A stretch of 64,000 bases of DNA from contig OX352762.1 in NCBI GenBank assembly GCA_947095585.1, positions 95,640,249-95,704,248 of the forward strand. The letters are read 5' to 3'. This document shows, piece by piece, positions 1-10,620 of this stretch. Position 1 is the first letter of the stretch. Each line of letters starts with the position of its first letter. The notes beneath the pieces were generated by a model that was not told where the DNA came from, did no database searches, and saw only the letters and a list, made by a program, of their open reading frames with translations. The translations under genes were made by a program, and so were the position numbers. The stretch comes from Nephrocerus scutellatus. Its lineage: Eukaryota; Arthropoda; Insecta; Diptera; Pipunculidae.

Positions 1-1310
1 ATAAAATTTCCATTGGCAACTTCGAAAAGTATTAAACGACAACTTTTCTTCCATTCTTTTGGGGAAATTTCTCATAGTGAGAGTTAAGCTCACAATCCTT
101 GAAATTTTCTTTGGGTTTTTAATATATGTAGACTTAAATCGCAAATTTAATTAAATGACAACCTGCCTTAAATAAAGTATGTAACTCCTATTATTTCTAT
201 AACCAACTTATCCTGCTCGCTTACTAACATTTCCAAAAAAATAAAGCATAAGCCTAACATGACGGAAAAAGTAATAAAAGTTTTTGAAATGTTTTAAAAT
301 TTTGACATGTGTATCATACATTATTCCATTGGTCAACAACTGTACGTACTTTGTTCATATTAAACACAACGAACAAAGAATTGTAGTCTCATTTCTCATT
401 CTCAATCTGCTTTTACATAGAAGAACGCACGAGTGCACTGTCACTTATCACAAATTGCTTAGTTCTACTAATACCAAAAAAAGTGGCATAAATAAAACTG
501 CAATTTTCTGTTTGTAGCAGTTGGTCTTTACCAGTACTTTTATGACTTTAAAATGCAGCTTATTTTTGCAATCGCGTTGTCTCAATATATTGGCTTTTTT
601 TTGTCATTTCATGCCTTTGTGCAGGGGTCGGCAACCTTTTGAGTCGGAAGAGTCAAAAATTACAATTTACAAAATTTCAAAGTTTTTGAAGAGCCACGAT
701 TCTAGCGCTATCGGGGATCAATGCAATTCAACAATACCTTTATTATCCTGTTCTAAGTCGGTGTGATTTCTAGTTGTTTCCAAAAATGAAGGGCAGAGTT
801 TTTGGCTCAAATGAAGAGATTATAACATCAGCAAATGTTGAAATTAAAACTCTGTTTGAGGAGTACTATAAAAGGTGGCGCTATCCTTTAAAAAAGTTAA
901 ATATTACTAAATGAAGAATATTAGAAAAGTTCGAGTTGAAATTTCAGTCTATTTAACTAACTTTGTTCTAACACCCTCGTGGTGGAAACTTTCGCTTTCC
1001 ATATTACTCTGCACAAATATTCAAGAAGATGCGAAAGATGCTGTACTATCAATTTAGCAAACAAGTAATTTACATAGCGTATATGTTAAGAAGACATCAG
1101 CAGCTTCTACCAGCATAAAACGTATTCTAGAATTACAGAAGTATTCAATTCCAGTCTATTTGCATCCTTCGTACGATTTGTTAAATGCACTCTTACAAAT
1201 AAAAGACAAATGGAAAAATTACCCACATTCGTGAACACTTCCGTGCTGCAGAGACATGCATTATAAAGGGTGGGCAATCAACTGGTTTGTTTTTAATGCC
1301 TCTTTCGATT
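1..1310. other. Intergenic DNA with no supportable gene
   Basis: This A+T-rich stretch contains short open frames of up to about 80 codons, but none resembles a known protein or shows a coding context. The 14 bases at 867-880 (TATAAAAGGTGGCG) match the TATA region of the solo LTR at 48407-48420. The sequence after this match does not align with that LTR, so it is only a hint of an LTR scrap. Confidence 0.5.
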
Positions 1311-1600
1311 AAAATCAAACCGTACCCGAAACCATATCCACGGGAAAGCTTCCAAAATGACAGGGTTTTCGTGGTTTTCATGTTGAAAGCTTTGCAAATA
1401 GAACGCCAAACCGAAACCAAACTGAGAAACTAGTCTGCTTGCTCTCTTTTGCAATATTGCTGAGTAAACGAAACCTTACCTGTCGATTGCCGACGGGTAG
1501 CAAAGTTACAGTGTCGGTTACAAAACCTTGCAAATAAAACGCAAAATCAAACCGTACCCCGGGTACAGCTTATAAATAGAACGCAAAACCAAAACAACGA
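1311..1600. repeat. Degenerate direct repeat
   Basis: The phrase AAAATCAAACCGTACCC occurs at 1311-1327 and again near 1544-1560. The phrase 'AAATAGAACGC' with a following A/C-rich run recurs near 1396, 1531 (variant) and 1573. This suggests two or three diverged copies of a unit. No coding signal is associated. Confidence 0.4.
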
Positions 1601-1755
1601 GAGATAAATTTTAACTCTACCCTGCAAATCAAAAGAGCTATAAATCAAAGGCTATGGCAACTTTTTTTTAACAATTTGCTTGAAATTTTTAAAAGTCGTA
1701 AGTCTGATATTCCGCGGTACGAAAAAATCGTGTTTCGCTTGAGGAGTGTTTCCAA

Positions 1756-2537
1756 ATATTGAAAACATATTTTCAATATCAGTGTTCTGTAGCCGAAACC
1801 GTGCGAATTTTGAAAAGTAATATGAGTAGTGAAACCGCAGTGGTGAAATTGGTGATGAAAGGCTTTCTATTGGATAACAGAAGTGGTCGCTGCTATAAGT
1901 CGCATCAGCATGAGCAGACTACTGCACAAAGACCTCGGATTTTTTGCTTACAAGGTCCAGATGTCTCAGGAGCTGAAAGCAAATTACCATCTGATTCTAT
2001 ATCAGTTTTCTGCGTGGGCCAGATCAGCTTAATAATGACGTCGACTTTGGTTGAAAAATCATCTTTTCAGACGGAGCGCATTCCCATCTCTTGGGCTATG
2101 TAAACAAGTAGAACTGACGGATTTGCGGTTCGAAACAGCCAGACGTAATCGTAGAGAAGCCAATGCATCTACCAAGAGCGATAGTTTTGTTTCGATTTTT
2201 GCCTATTATTCTTCGAAAACGCTGCTCGAAACGGCGTTACCGTCAATGTCGGCCGTTACAGAGCCAGCTGACCAACTTTTTTTTGGCCTCAAATTGACGC
2301 CACGATTGTGAACGAACTTTGGTTTCAACAAGATGGCGCCACCTGCCAAACAAACCGACTGACAATTGATCTCTTACGCGCTAAATTTGGTAACCGAATA
2401 ATAAGCCGTTTTGGAGATGTCAGTTGGCCGGAGATAGGCACCGAAATGAAAATTTTCTTGAAAACTGGACTCACAGGATGGCTTACTGTAAGCCCAGCAG
2501 AGTGATCCACATGAACGAAATTGTTTTCCATTCTTAA
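1756..2537 (+). pseudogene. Mariner-like (Tc1/mariner/IS630) transposase, broken
   Basis: This is the remnant of a DDE-type transposase that would have excised and inserted its own element in the nucleus. Fragments appear in the expected order across frames. First is an N-terminal helix-turn-helix-like piece (KTYFQYQCSVAETVR), then LLHKDLGFFAYKVQ, then PDVIVEKPMH. These are followed by the second catalytic Asp motif in WFQQDGATCQ (near 2322-2352) and by RIISRFGDVSWP. The segment that should carry the third acidic residue (PPRSCD...LDYFLWG) is deleted: the frame jumps to ENWTHRMAYCKPSR and the usual C-terminus MNEIVFHS before a TAA at 2535. Several frameshifts and stops are present. A possible right terminus ends in CACCCTG followed by TA near 2788-2796, but no matching left inverted repeat was found. 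The element belongs to the same broad family as the one at 11482-12435. Confidence 0.75.
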
Positions 2538-2989
2538 ATCCAAGAATCCAACCTCTACAATCAGATGCATGCATCACGCCAGAGTGTTTTTTTTTGTTTT
2601 TTTTTCGCTCTGGTTTTCAGGCCATCTTAAACGAATATAGCCTTTATTGAATCACAAAGAACACATCAAACATAAACATGAAAATCATCTCAAAGGCTAT
2701 ACAAAACTGACCACCCCCCTCCATTTGATTTTTTTCTCAGAATGGACCAAGAAATCACCCCTTAAAGGATTAGCATGCCAAACCCGAACACCCTGTATAT
2801 GTAAATGTAATTTTAAAATTACTTTCATTGCAAAACTTTCCTTCGTAGATCTGCAAAGAAGAATACAAGATAACCCAATCCACTCAATGTAAGACAAATT
2901 AAGAGGGAAATCATATTAGATTTTAATCGTTCTGGAGATGTTTTTATCAATTTTAACATGATTCTAATCCTATTAAAGTAACATTTTCT

Positions 2990-3620
2990 GATAACCGGGG
3001 ACCCAACCAAGTTTGACTTTGTTGTGTCTGGCAAGAGATTGCACTGCATCGTAACAGTTTTTGACTGATATCAAGTCTGTTTAATTGGACGATAGCGCTT
3101 TAAGTGCTGCTTGGCTTCCTGAAAAGATATATATTCTAGCGTTTTTAATTACTTTGTTAAGGTTAATCCCGGCGCAAATCTCAATGGTATGGAGTTTCGC
3201 CTGGAAAACCGAGGGACTTTTTACCATTCGTATCAAGACTTTGGTGTTGGGTCCAAATACTCAAGATCCAACTCTAGTTTTCATCTTTGATCCATCTGTG
3301 AAGCAGACCAGACCTCTAGCGTTCAGTGCCGGAACACCATTGCACCAGTTTACCCGGTGCAATATTTCTACCTGTAGGGTGTAGGGTAGGGTGAAACCTA
3401 CAACAGCTTCTAGTGCGGTCGTAGGGCAGGTTCTACCTAGACAGGCAATTATTTGTAGCTTCTGAAGCTTAGTTGCTGTTTTCCGTTCAAGAACTTTCGG
3501 CACCAAACCATGGCCGCTTACGTGATAATAGGTCTCAACATCATTGTGTACATCCAATGTACCATTTTTGGACGCCGTAGAGGCGTCTACTGACCCACAA
3601 GGCCCTATTGGCGCATTCAA
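2990..3620 (-). pseudogene. RNase H domain of LOA-like LINE
   Basis: RNase H in these elements degrades the RNA strand after reverse transcription. The minus-strand frame gives an RT thumb-like region (QIIACLGRTCPTTALEAVVG) followed by the RNase H opening CFTDGSKM. It continues through VFQAKLHTIEIC, IFSGSQAALKAL and NKVKLGWVPGY. Two lesions stand out. An in-frame TGA replaces what is normally Gly just after RVGS (near 3261). The conserved catalytic Asp of the 'SDSQAA' motif reads Gly (SGSQAA). The domain ends early, before the usual HxGxxxNE segment. Confidence 0.7.
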
Positions 3621-4255
3621 TGGCGGACTTGATATGAGAATTCCAGTTTAGCCGTTTATTAGGTAAAACGCCGAGATATTTAACCTCAATGAAATAATCT
3701 ATCGTGGTGTCTTTGATGTTGATAGTTCCCAAATCGACCAGTCTTCTCTTCGTAAAAGGTACTAGAATGGTTTTGCAAGGATTGATGGAAAGTCCTTCTC
3801 TGCCGCACCACCTCATCCCTTAACTGCAGTCACAGACACAGACACTCCTCCCGAGGAGAAAATAATATTTCGACTTCCATGCATGGCCCTTATCAATTGA
3901 TTGGTCGAGTCTTCGATACCCCAGCTACTGATTGCCCTTGCAATAGAGTCGTAGCCAGTGTTATCAAAAGCGCCCTCAGTGTCGAGGCATGCATCTTCCT
4001 CTACACTTCCACTTCTTTGAAACTTAAAGTTCCTTCTATCTACTTTATAAGATAGTAAAGGGCACCTTTTGTGCTTCTGCCTTTTCTGTACGCAAATTGA
4101 CTTGAGTGCAAAGGGGTAGACAATTCTAACCGGCCTGTAATATGAACATAAATGAGTCTCTCTATTGTTTTGAGGACGAATGATGTTAGACATATAGGTC
4201 TGTATGATTTAGGCAGCTCACTAGGCCTATTGTCTGGTTTAGGGATAAATATCAC
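3541..4255 (-). pseudogene. Reverse transcriptase of LOA-like LINE, catalytic core deleted
   Basis: The RT would copy LINE RNA into the chromosome by target-primed reverse transcription. The first piece (4255-4040) carries FIPKPDN, SYRPICLTSFVLKTIERL and SQFAYRKGRST. After a frameshift the second piece (about 4070-3813) carries LDTEGAFDNTGYDSIARA, which is the first catalytic Asp region, and VSVSVTAVKG. The sequence then jumps at about 3815 to RWCGREGLSINPCKT. That joins the region just before the PQGG motif to the region after the YADD motif. The deletion therefore removes the YADD active site precisely. The remaining piece (3816-3541) has the 'YLGVL' motif and a short primer-grip/thumb region. 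Confidence 0.75.
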
Positions 4256-4447
4256 ATGAAATGAACCTGGAGTAGGATTTTGATTGTATCCTTACAGTCC
4301 GACGTGTAGATGCCATCGGCCTTTTTTGATCTTTAACTAATGCTTTATGGATATGCAGCTACTGGCATTTTGACAATGTTTTCGCAGCATTTTCTCCATG
4401 TGGCACGTTTTGATCGTCTTAATTTAGAATTCTGTAAGGGCGAACCT

Positions 4448-5240
4448 CTATTCGTCCCAACTCTTCCTGCCTTTATCAGAGTTGAAGAGTTTTTTTACTT
4501 TCTTCCTAAGCTTAGCCAGCTGGCAGTTCCACCAGGGAATCTTTCGTCTACACAAGCTGGTTTTAAGGACGCAGCTGTCATGATAAGGATAGAGCAACAC
4601 ATCATTACGTTGATGTGCAGCCTCATCTAAGTCCCCTGTGGACTTAATAGAAGTGACAAGCATATCTTTTTAGAGAGGACAAGTCCCCGATATAGGTTCC
4701 AGTCCGAATCATATTTAGAAGAAGCATGTGCCAAAAAGGTCAAACCTGATGTGTTGATGGTTTGACAGCGAGGCTTCGTCGGCCAGTTTTTATATACAAA
4801 GTTGGAGATAAATGGACTTGCAAGTGTAAGATTGAGTACCTCTACGCGAATCCCACTTCTTAGCACTAACTCCCCGCTTTTAAAAATCAACTTACTTGTC
4901 TGATTCTGTAGACCTCTAATAAGTCCGCCTGTAACCCAAGGCTATTGGATGAGACGAAGGGTTATATTATCCTCGGTCAGAAGCTCTAGACTCTAGAAGG
5001 ATCCCTCTTCCACCAGCGTCACGCTCACTACACTTTTGGCTCTGATCCTCTCGAAGTTCGAGCGCATCCACCCAGCAGTTGCACTGTCTGGGCACAGGAA
5101 GACTAGCCATCCTGATTTGACATGCGAGCCGGAAAACCGTGGCCACACACCACTATCGGCCATATCAATTGAGAGGCGGTGTGAGGGTCGGTCGAGACAG
5201 TACCCAACCTGGCGGCTCTGGCCACTTGGCTAAAAGTGGG
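4448..5240 (-). pseudogene. ORF1-like and endonuclease remnants of LOA-like LINE
   Basis: At 4663-4448 the minus strand encodes a linker typical of this group (RKIPWWNCQLAKLRKKVKKL). At 4890-4800 it encodes an endonuclease C-terminal motif (LNLTLASPFISNFV). Further upstream (5240-4950) an open minus frame contains GWLVFLCPDSATAGWM and NFERIRAK. These recall the C-terminal domain (DUF4780-like) of ORF1 in insect LOA/R1-type elements. The catalytic half of the endonuclease is absent between these blocks, so this copy lost it by deletion. The ORF1 assignment is tentative; the linker and endonuclease-tail assignments are firmer. Confidence 0.5.
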
Positions 5241-5249
5241 AACATCTGG

Positions 5250-5630
5250 TAAAAGTTCTTAGTAAGGTTAAGAACGACACTGTCAATTCTTTAGACTCCG
5301 GAAGCATCCAGGATTTTTTTGTTTGACACATAATGCCTATACTCAAAGTGTTGGCTTCTGTACAACATTTCCTCTCAAAGACACTAAGTTTTTCCATATA
5401 TGATGGACTGATGTTCCGTATAACTTCGCATTTTTAACAGCTAATCTTAAGCTTCCACGTCCGAAATTCGTCGAATTAGCTATGAAGCTTTTTTTTGGAT
5501 CTCTTCAATTTTCGAGCCGTGTGCATATAATACAATTTCGTCAGCATATAAATCCTTGTCACTGAGTACTTCAGAAATATATATGTTCAATAGGATTGGT
5601 GCCGTTTCTGTACACTATGACAGACCGTTA
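5250..5630 (-). pseudogene. Reverse transcriptase fragment of another LINE
   Basis: The minus strand reads PILFNIYISEVLSDKD, then YADEIVLYAHGSK, then IEEIQKKAS. This is the catalytic-motif region of a jockey-like RT. The active-site box at 5537-5548 reads YADE where YADD is normal. Downstream frames (KCEVIRNISPSYMEKLSVF) could be the following part of the same RT but are less certain. It lies directly upstream of the LOA-like remnant on the same strand and may be an unrelated insertion. Confidence 0.6.
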
Positions 5631-6165
5631 GCGATTACCGCTATTGAATACTTTACTTGTCGTATTTTCTTCATCTGTTACCATTAATTTCTTCCCTTAT
5701 ATCATTAAATATAATCATTTAGTGCGAATTCATATCTAATAATTTTATTAATAAGCGCGTCTGTACATCCGGATCCTGTTAGACTATACACTTCTGAAAA
5801 ATTTCACAAAAACATTTATTTTCGTCCAATTCAACCCAATTTAATCCTAAGACAAAAGTACTCAACTGATATAAAATTTTCAAAACCTTTACGGTTTAAA
5901 TTCTGCACATCTGCTTCACCTTGCGAATAATGAAGAGCAAAAAACAGGGTGTTTTTGTATTAAAAGACATCATTCATGTCAAATATACTTCATTTAAATA
6001 AAAATATTTAGCGAAACAGACCATAGTCGGCTTCTCGCGATCATTCGTGCTGTGCGTGTTATATTTTTGTATACAAATGGAAGGGGACTATCTTTTAAAT
6101 TCATATCCGAAAGAGCAAATTTGGAAGATTTTTAATGACAGTTAACGTTTTTCTGACATTTGCAA
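5631..6165. other. No gene seen
   Basis: The stretch is A+T-rich and carries no recognisable coding or RNA signal. A motif ACAGGGTG near 5945 and CCCTGTA near 6447 could be inverted ends of a short element, but the match is too short to call. Confidence 0.4.
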
Positions 6166-6232
6166 GAGGCGGGACTGTGGTATTTGAGCTTCGAACCTCC
6201 CGCTCAGTCAACCAATGCGCTAACCACCACGC
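6166..6232 (-). repeat. tRNA-like SINE head fragment
   Basis: The reverse complement contains an A-box-like GTGGTTAGCGCATTGG and a B-box-like GGTTCGAAGCTC, spaced as in a tRNA-derived RNA polymerase III promoter. The flanking arms do not pair into a full acceptor stem, so it is more likely a SINE head or decayed tRNA copy than a working tRNA gene. Two better SINE families occur elsewhere in the window. Confidence 0.4.
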
Positions 6233-7240
6233 ATGCATTTAATTTATCCCAAAATATTTTCTCATATATCTATACAAATAATAGAAAGGTTTCTTAGAGT
6301 ATTCTATACAGTATACAATAAACAACTTCTTGTAAACAACGTCTGTCGGCTTCCATGGGTACTTTTAGAAAATCCCAACTACTTGGCCGTCACAGCAACG
6401 ATTTAGGGACAACTGAATTACGTAACGGTTCAATTGCAAAAAACCCTGTATAGCAGCGCATTGGATCAATATTGCAGTTGGTCACGCGTTGACAAAGGTG
6501 ATTTAATTCGACACAAGAATATGAAGGTTTTTTCATTCTTTTGAAAGTTGTGAACTGCAACTTTGATGCGGTGAAATAGGAAAGGAAATAAAAAAAACAA
6601 ATCTGTGGTCTACGACACGTCTGAAATTATAATTGATTTTCCTCTGACACGAATGAACACTTTGATTGTAACTGTCCATGTGTTATTTAATATTACAAGC
6701 CTGACAGACACCGAATTTCCGTTGAAAGACTCTGAATGTAAGGAATCATGTACTCATTTTATTTCAGGTAGTTTTTGAAAGCTAAGCAAGTCCAAAGAGT
6801 AATTCCTAGTTAATCAGGCATTTATTTGTGCAACACAAATGGAATTGGAATTTTAAAGTACATCTCGCACATTGAATTCAATCCGTTTGTTTTTTTTTGT
6901 TATCTTAGATAATACTTCCAAGAGATTTTATCTGAAAATAAGCAATACCTTAAAAGACCCCTAAAAGGTAGAAAATAAAATAAGTAGATCTGGAGCAACC
7001 AGTATCGTTATAAAAAAAATTAAATTTTTTGGAATGTTTATAAGAGAAATTTGGAATATTTGAGGCTTACAGAAATCACATAAATTAAAAGAATCGCGCT
7101 ACTTATTTGACGTTTAAGACAAGATTTAGGGAGCTAGTTATTCTTCAATAGAATTTACAAAAAAAATAATAATGATATTATTTTATTTTATACGTTTTAG
7201 TTTTTAATGAAATATCCATATATAACTTCATGAAGATGAA
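6233..7240. other. No gene seen
   Basis: A+T-rich DNA with homopolymer runs. I see no extended open frame, RNA gene or repeated element in it. Confidence 0.4.
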
Positions 7241-7249
7241 TACGGTAAT

Positions 7250-7830
7250 ATGGTCATCTCCAAAAGGCCCAAAAAAGACCTAAATGACCCAAAACTCTTA
7301 CAGGACCCACCTAGGAACCCCCTCAATGACCATTCCAGACCACCAAAAAACCACAAACAAGACCGCCCTCAAATCCCTCTTTACATCTCTCAAGACCATA
7401 CTAAAGACCCTCTTAAAACTCCTTCAAAATGCTCTCAATACCTCCGTCTATATCCCACTAAGAACCCCTTACTGCCCATTATGATCTCCCTCAAGATCTC
7501 TGACTGGACTCCTCACCCACCAAGATAAATTTTTCCCTTCAAAACTCTTTAAGACTCTCAAACACCCTCAAGATCACCTCTAGACCCCCTCAAAACCTCT
7601 TCAATACCAAACTAAAGACCCTCTCAAAACTCACTCAACACGCCCTCAAACCTCCATTAAAACCACCTCAACGCCCCTCATGATCCCCTGTTACCAATTC
7701 AAGACTCCCTCAAACCACCTTTAATCCCCCTTAAGATCACACTAAAGACCCTATTAAAACGACCAGAAGATGCCCTCAACACTCCACTCAAGTCGCTTAA
7801 GAACACTTTTCAAAACCCGCCCCCGAGAAG
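7250..7830. repeat. C/A-rich degenerate tandem repeat
   Basis: The plus strand is strikingly poor in G and is built from imperfect units of roughly 10-12 bases resembling ACCCTCAAAAGA or CCCCTCAAGACC. Two overlapping open frames in it translate to low-complexity Pro/Lys/Thr-rich sequence, which is what such a repeat would give in any frame. I do not treat them as genes. The reverse complement of the unit is very similar to the satellite at 37605-38110. Confidence 0.75.
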
Positions 7831-8825
7831 TCTTCCACAAAAACACGTACGAAACTGTCAACACACAGCATTAGAACGAAAAAAGTGTGACAGAATGATA
7901 TAAACCGACAGAAGGACAGGCAGACACAGGTAAGTTAATATAAAAGCTTTTAATTAAGGAAAACGCAAACTTAAGTACGTGACCAACTGCGTTAGGAGTT
8001 TCATGTTTCTACGAGAATTTAAAGAAATTGCTATGTCACGTACTCATGTCATAGGATGGGCTTATTGTATGTCACAAAAATGCACAGGTTAGGTCCCGTC
8101 GATATATTTTAACGAGTAAGCGCGTTGAATGATTTGAGATTTCGTTGAGATTCGGTAAATTAATCGTAAGATGAATATAATACACACCGGAAACAGAACA
8201 GAAACTCCTAAGGCAACGCACGCAACGCGAGTGTATATCGCGTAAAAGGAAAATAAGTGAGCCAACGTTGCAACAAAAGAGAGTGCAAAGCTAAAACGAA
8301 CAAATATGTTATTCATACACAAGAGCCTACGAAGACTAGAGACGTTATCGGAAATTAATTATATTTTGCTTCTTTCATCCCGGGCAAACGTCTTCACGCT
8401 CAAAACACCCGCAGTCATGTAGACAACATGGAACAGTTTTACAAAGACAAAAGAACTTGATGCCTAGTAAACGGTAGCAATATGAGAAGCAGTAAAATAG
8501 TTTTTGAATCGCTTAGGAAACCTAATAAAACATAAAATCCATAAAATTTTAAATTTTTGATGTAAATTCTCCAATAACCAATAGTATACTGAATTCCATA
8601 TAAATGCTGAAAAATAATAACACATGCGAAGCACTGCAACCCAACAATAAAACAACAAAGCCAAGCAGCGCATCAACACACACAGTCATTATAATAACAA
8701 GATAGTAGTTAACGTACATTCCGACAATTGCGAGTTTTTCGGAATCATCGTATTGCTACGAAAATAGATTGAGAACGCACTTAACGGTGCCATCTGAAGA
8801 CGGTATCAGTACTGTTGTATATACA
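7831..8825. other. No gene seen
   Basis: Minus-strand frames at 8089-8322 and 8439-8679 translate to hydrophobic sequences but lack any family resemblance or codon regularity. They probably arise from T-rich composition. Confidence 0.4.
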
Positions 8826-9013
8826 AGTTATATGGAACTCGTATATAAAATTATGTGTGGTTTTTTCATCGACATATTTAAACGGGATAATATATAGCCT
8901 ATGTTCACTAAACATTCTAAACACTGGCGATATAATTTTTGAAATCGGTCCCAGTAGTTCCGAAGATTACTTCCTACACACAAACTAACATTACCTCTTT
9001 ATAATATTAGTAT
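8826..9013 (-). repeat. Interspersed repeat of the 'ATAATATTAGTATAG' end type
   Basis: The segment contains AAATCGGTCCCAGTAGTTCC and ends in TTTATAATATTAGTATAG. This pairing of motifs is one I associate with widespread insect interspersed repeats, possibly Helitron-like because the reverse complement begins CTATACTAATATTATAAAG. There is no coding potential. The assignment to a class is uncertain. It directly abuts the next repeat. Confidence 0.45.
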
Positions 9014-9375
9014 AGTTTGTATTATTTGGTAAAAACCGCCAAATTATCTGTTTTTAAGGTCGATCCTATTTCATAGTGTTTTCTTTTTTCCACGCATCAC
9101 ACGCGCCATACGCGACCCGCGACGCACTATATATCAAAAATGGCTACTCAAAAAATTTCAGCCCTCTCGGTCGTGCGAGGTGGTTAAAAAGGACCTCAAA
9201 AAATGAGAAAATGACCACAATTCCACCAATTACACGCGGAACAAGCGAAACGCGACACACGTCACACGCGGAATATAAAAAGTGCTATTTGAGACTTAGA
9301 CACTCACTAGATTTCAGGTTTTTAGGTCGTACGAAAGTGGCTAAAAAGGACCTCAAATTAATCGAAAATACAATT
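9014..9375 (+). repeat. 'CACACGCG' interspersed repeat, copy 1
   Basis: The copy begins in TTATTTGGTAAAAACCGCC and holds two subunits. Each subunit has a GC-rich block (CACACGCG/ACGCGACAC) followed by a block like TTTCAG...TAGGTCGT and GGTTAAAAAGGACCTCAAA. Related copies lie at 13235-13830 plus 14780-14925, at 36834-37265 and at 60125-60540, the last two inverted. No protein is encoded. Confidence 0.7.
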
Positions 9376-9424
9376 TTTTTTAAAAAAAACATCATAATAA
9401 TGGTATTCCCAAACTATGTTTAGG

Positions 9425-9680
9425 TTAGAACCATTTGCTTCAACTCGGAGAAAACCGGGTGCGATTCCTGGCGCGTCCAAAAAACCCACTGCGCTGCACT
9501 GATCATCTACATAGATTACAAGTACACATGATACGATGCTGTATAGTATACAGTTGCCGTATACTGCTGTATTCACATGTAATATTGAGTTGATATATGA
9601 AGTAATCAAGATATAGAGCCATCAACGTGGGCTTATGAACACAATTTTTTAGTTAGTGAGTGCTCAACTCATCTCCACCC
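9425..9680 (+). repeat. tRNA-derived SINE family 1, copy 1
   Basis: A B-box-like GGTGCGATTCCTGGCGCGTC is followed by an A-run and a body containing CACTGATCATCTAC and GATACGATGCTGTA. The same order is present at 51072-51215, where the A-box is better preserved. The distal part (ATAGAGCCATCAACGTGGG) recurs near 13100. This is a non-autonomous retroposon. Confidence 0.55.
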
Positions 9681-9924
9681 ACCCACTTTCCTTCTTCTAT
9701 CCAAATTTTTCAAAGCACAGGCTGTGCCTAGGCATTATAAGGATGCAAATCCGTTGATGCGTGCGCTAATTATTAAAAAAAAACAATTTTGGGATTTTGT
9801 GCTTGGGGATTATTTGATTGGGTATTTTGTTCTTAGGGATTTCGAGCCGAACTCCTATTTTATCGTGACCAAGCTAATATAAGCTTATTTCAGATTACCA
9901 TGCATCCTCTACAAGGGTGGAATC

Positions 9925-10620
9925 TGATGTAACGGCAGGGGTAACAATCCGCGCTAAGTCCAATCAGGTACTGGCAGACGTAGTTGTTATAGTTTCATGC
10001 AGATCAAACAGTCTTCACGAAATTTGGACCTGCACATAAATGAGAGAAAAACAAAGAACAGCAAAATATCCATCATGGATTAAGCAATTCCAAAATTATC
10101 TTGAGTCAATTAAGTTTATCAATAAACGCATGGAATTAAGAAATATCCCCGCCAGGAAAAAAACAATAACATACCAGCTACTGGTGTATAAGGCACTGGA
10201 CATATCAGAACTTACATATGGATCCGAGACAAGGGTGCTTAAAAAAAATTTCGGAACTCTTAGAGGGTTTCGAGAGGAAAGTTTAACGGAGAATTGTTGG
10301 GCCCGTATGTTAAGAAGGACGATTCTTAGCATCCTGCTCGGATAGTTGTTTGCGGTAGAATTTATGGGATATGACAAGCGTGGCAGAGCATACGCTGGAA
10401 GGATGGCGTAGTTGGGTCAGTTTCAGGGTTGCCAAACTAGTTAACAACTACTCGAAATCAAGACACGTGGTGAGATTTTTGGCGGGAGGTTGGAACTTGA
10501 CCACGGTTGTAGATTTACTGATGAGGTGACTGGTTGAAATTTGTTAAGCAAGCTAAAACCTTGTACAGCCATTGTACACTCAACTGATTGTCAATACTTT
10601 GTGGCATAATAAGGACGAAA
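9925..10620 (+). pseudogene. RT C-terminus of RTE/craniofacial-type LINE (group A)
   Basis: The translated fragments follow the 3' half of the ORF2 seen at 53660-56095. They include ESDVTA, a decayed active-site region QVLADVVVIV where YADD is expected, LHINERKTK, ELTYGSETRVLKK, and, after frameshifts, KRGRAYAGRMA and a terminal WLKFVKQAKT. Each matches a motif of the C-terminal RT domain in this LINE group. The catalytic box is destroyed and the 5' part is absent, so the copy is dead and 5'-truncated. At nucleotide level the 'CATACGCTGGAAGGATGGCG' segment is shared with the 53.7-kb copy. Confidence 0.65.

Larger units (their letters stand above)
2985..5240 (-). mobile_element. LOA-like non-LTR retrotransposon, truncated and deleted
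   Basis: Read on the minus strand, domains appear in LINE order: an ORF1-like C-terminal domain (about 5240-4950), the end of the endonuclease (4890-4800), the EN-RT linker (4663-4448), RT (4255-3541) and RNase H (3300-2990). RNase H downstream of an RT whose motif reads RPICLTSFVLKTIERL is typical of the LOA/I/R1 side of the jockey group; LOA is my best guess. Most of the endonuclease is missing, the RT lost its catalytic motif, and RNase H stops abruptly at VPGYQ near 2990. The copy is long dead. Confidence 0.7.

Noticed and set aside
284..766. Two adjacent open frames of 77 and 81 codons as host genes
   Set aside because: No family resemblance, no splice or promoter context, and frames of this length are expected by chance in long A+T-rich DNA with few constraints.
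5944..6454. A MITE bounded by ACAGGGTGTTTTTG and CAAAAAACCCTGT
   Set aside because: The inverted match is only about 13 bases with a gap, there is a TA on one side only, and no second copy was seen.
7250..7528. Pro/Lys/Thr-rich open frames as a protein
   Set aside because: They are translations of a degenerate C/A-rich tandem repeat and occur in overlapping frames.
8089..8679. Hydrophobic minus-strand frames as membrane proteins
   Set aside because: T-rich composition alone gives hydrophobic translations, and no conserved motif or start context is visible.
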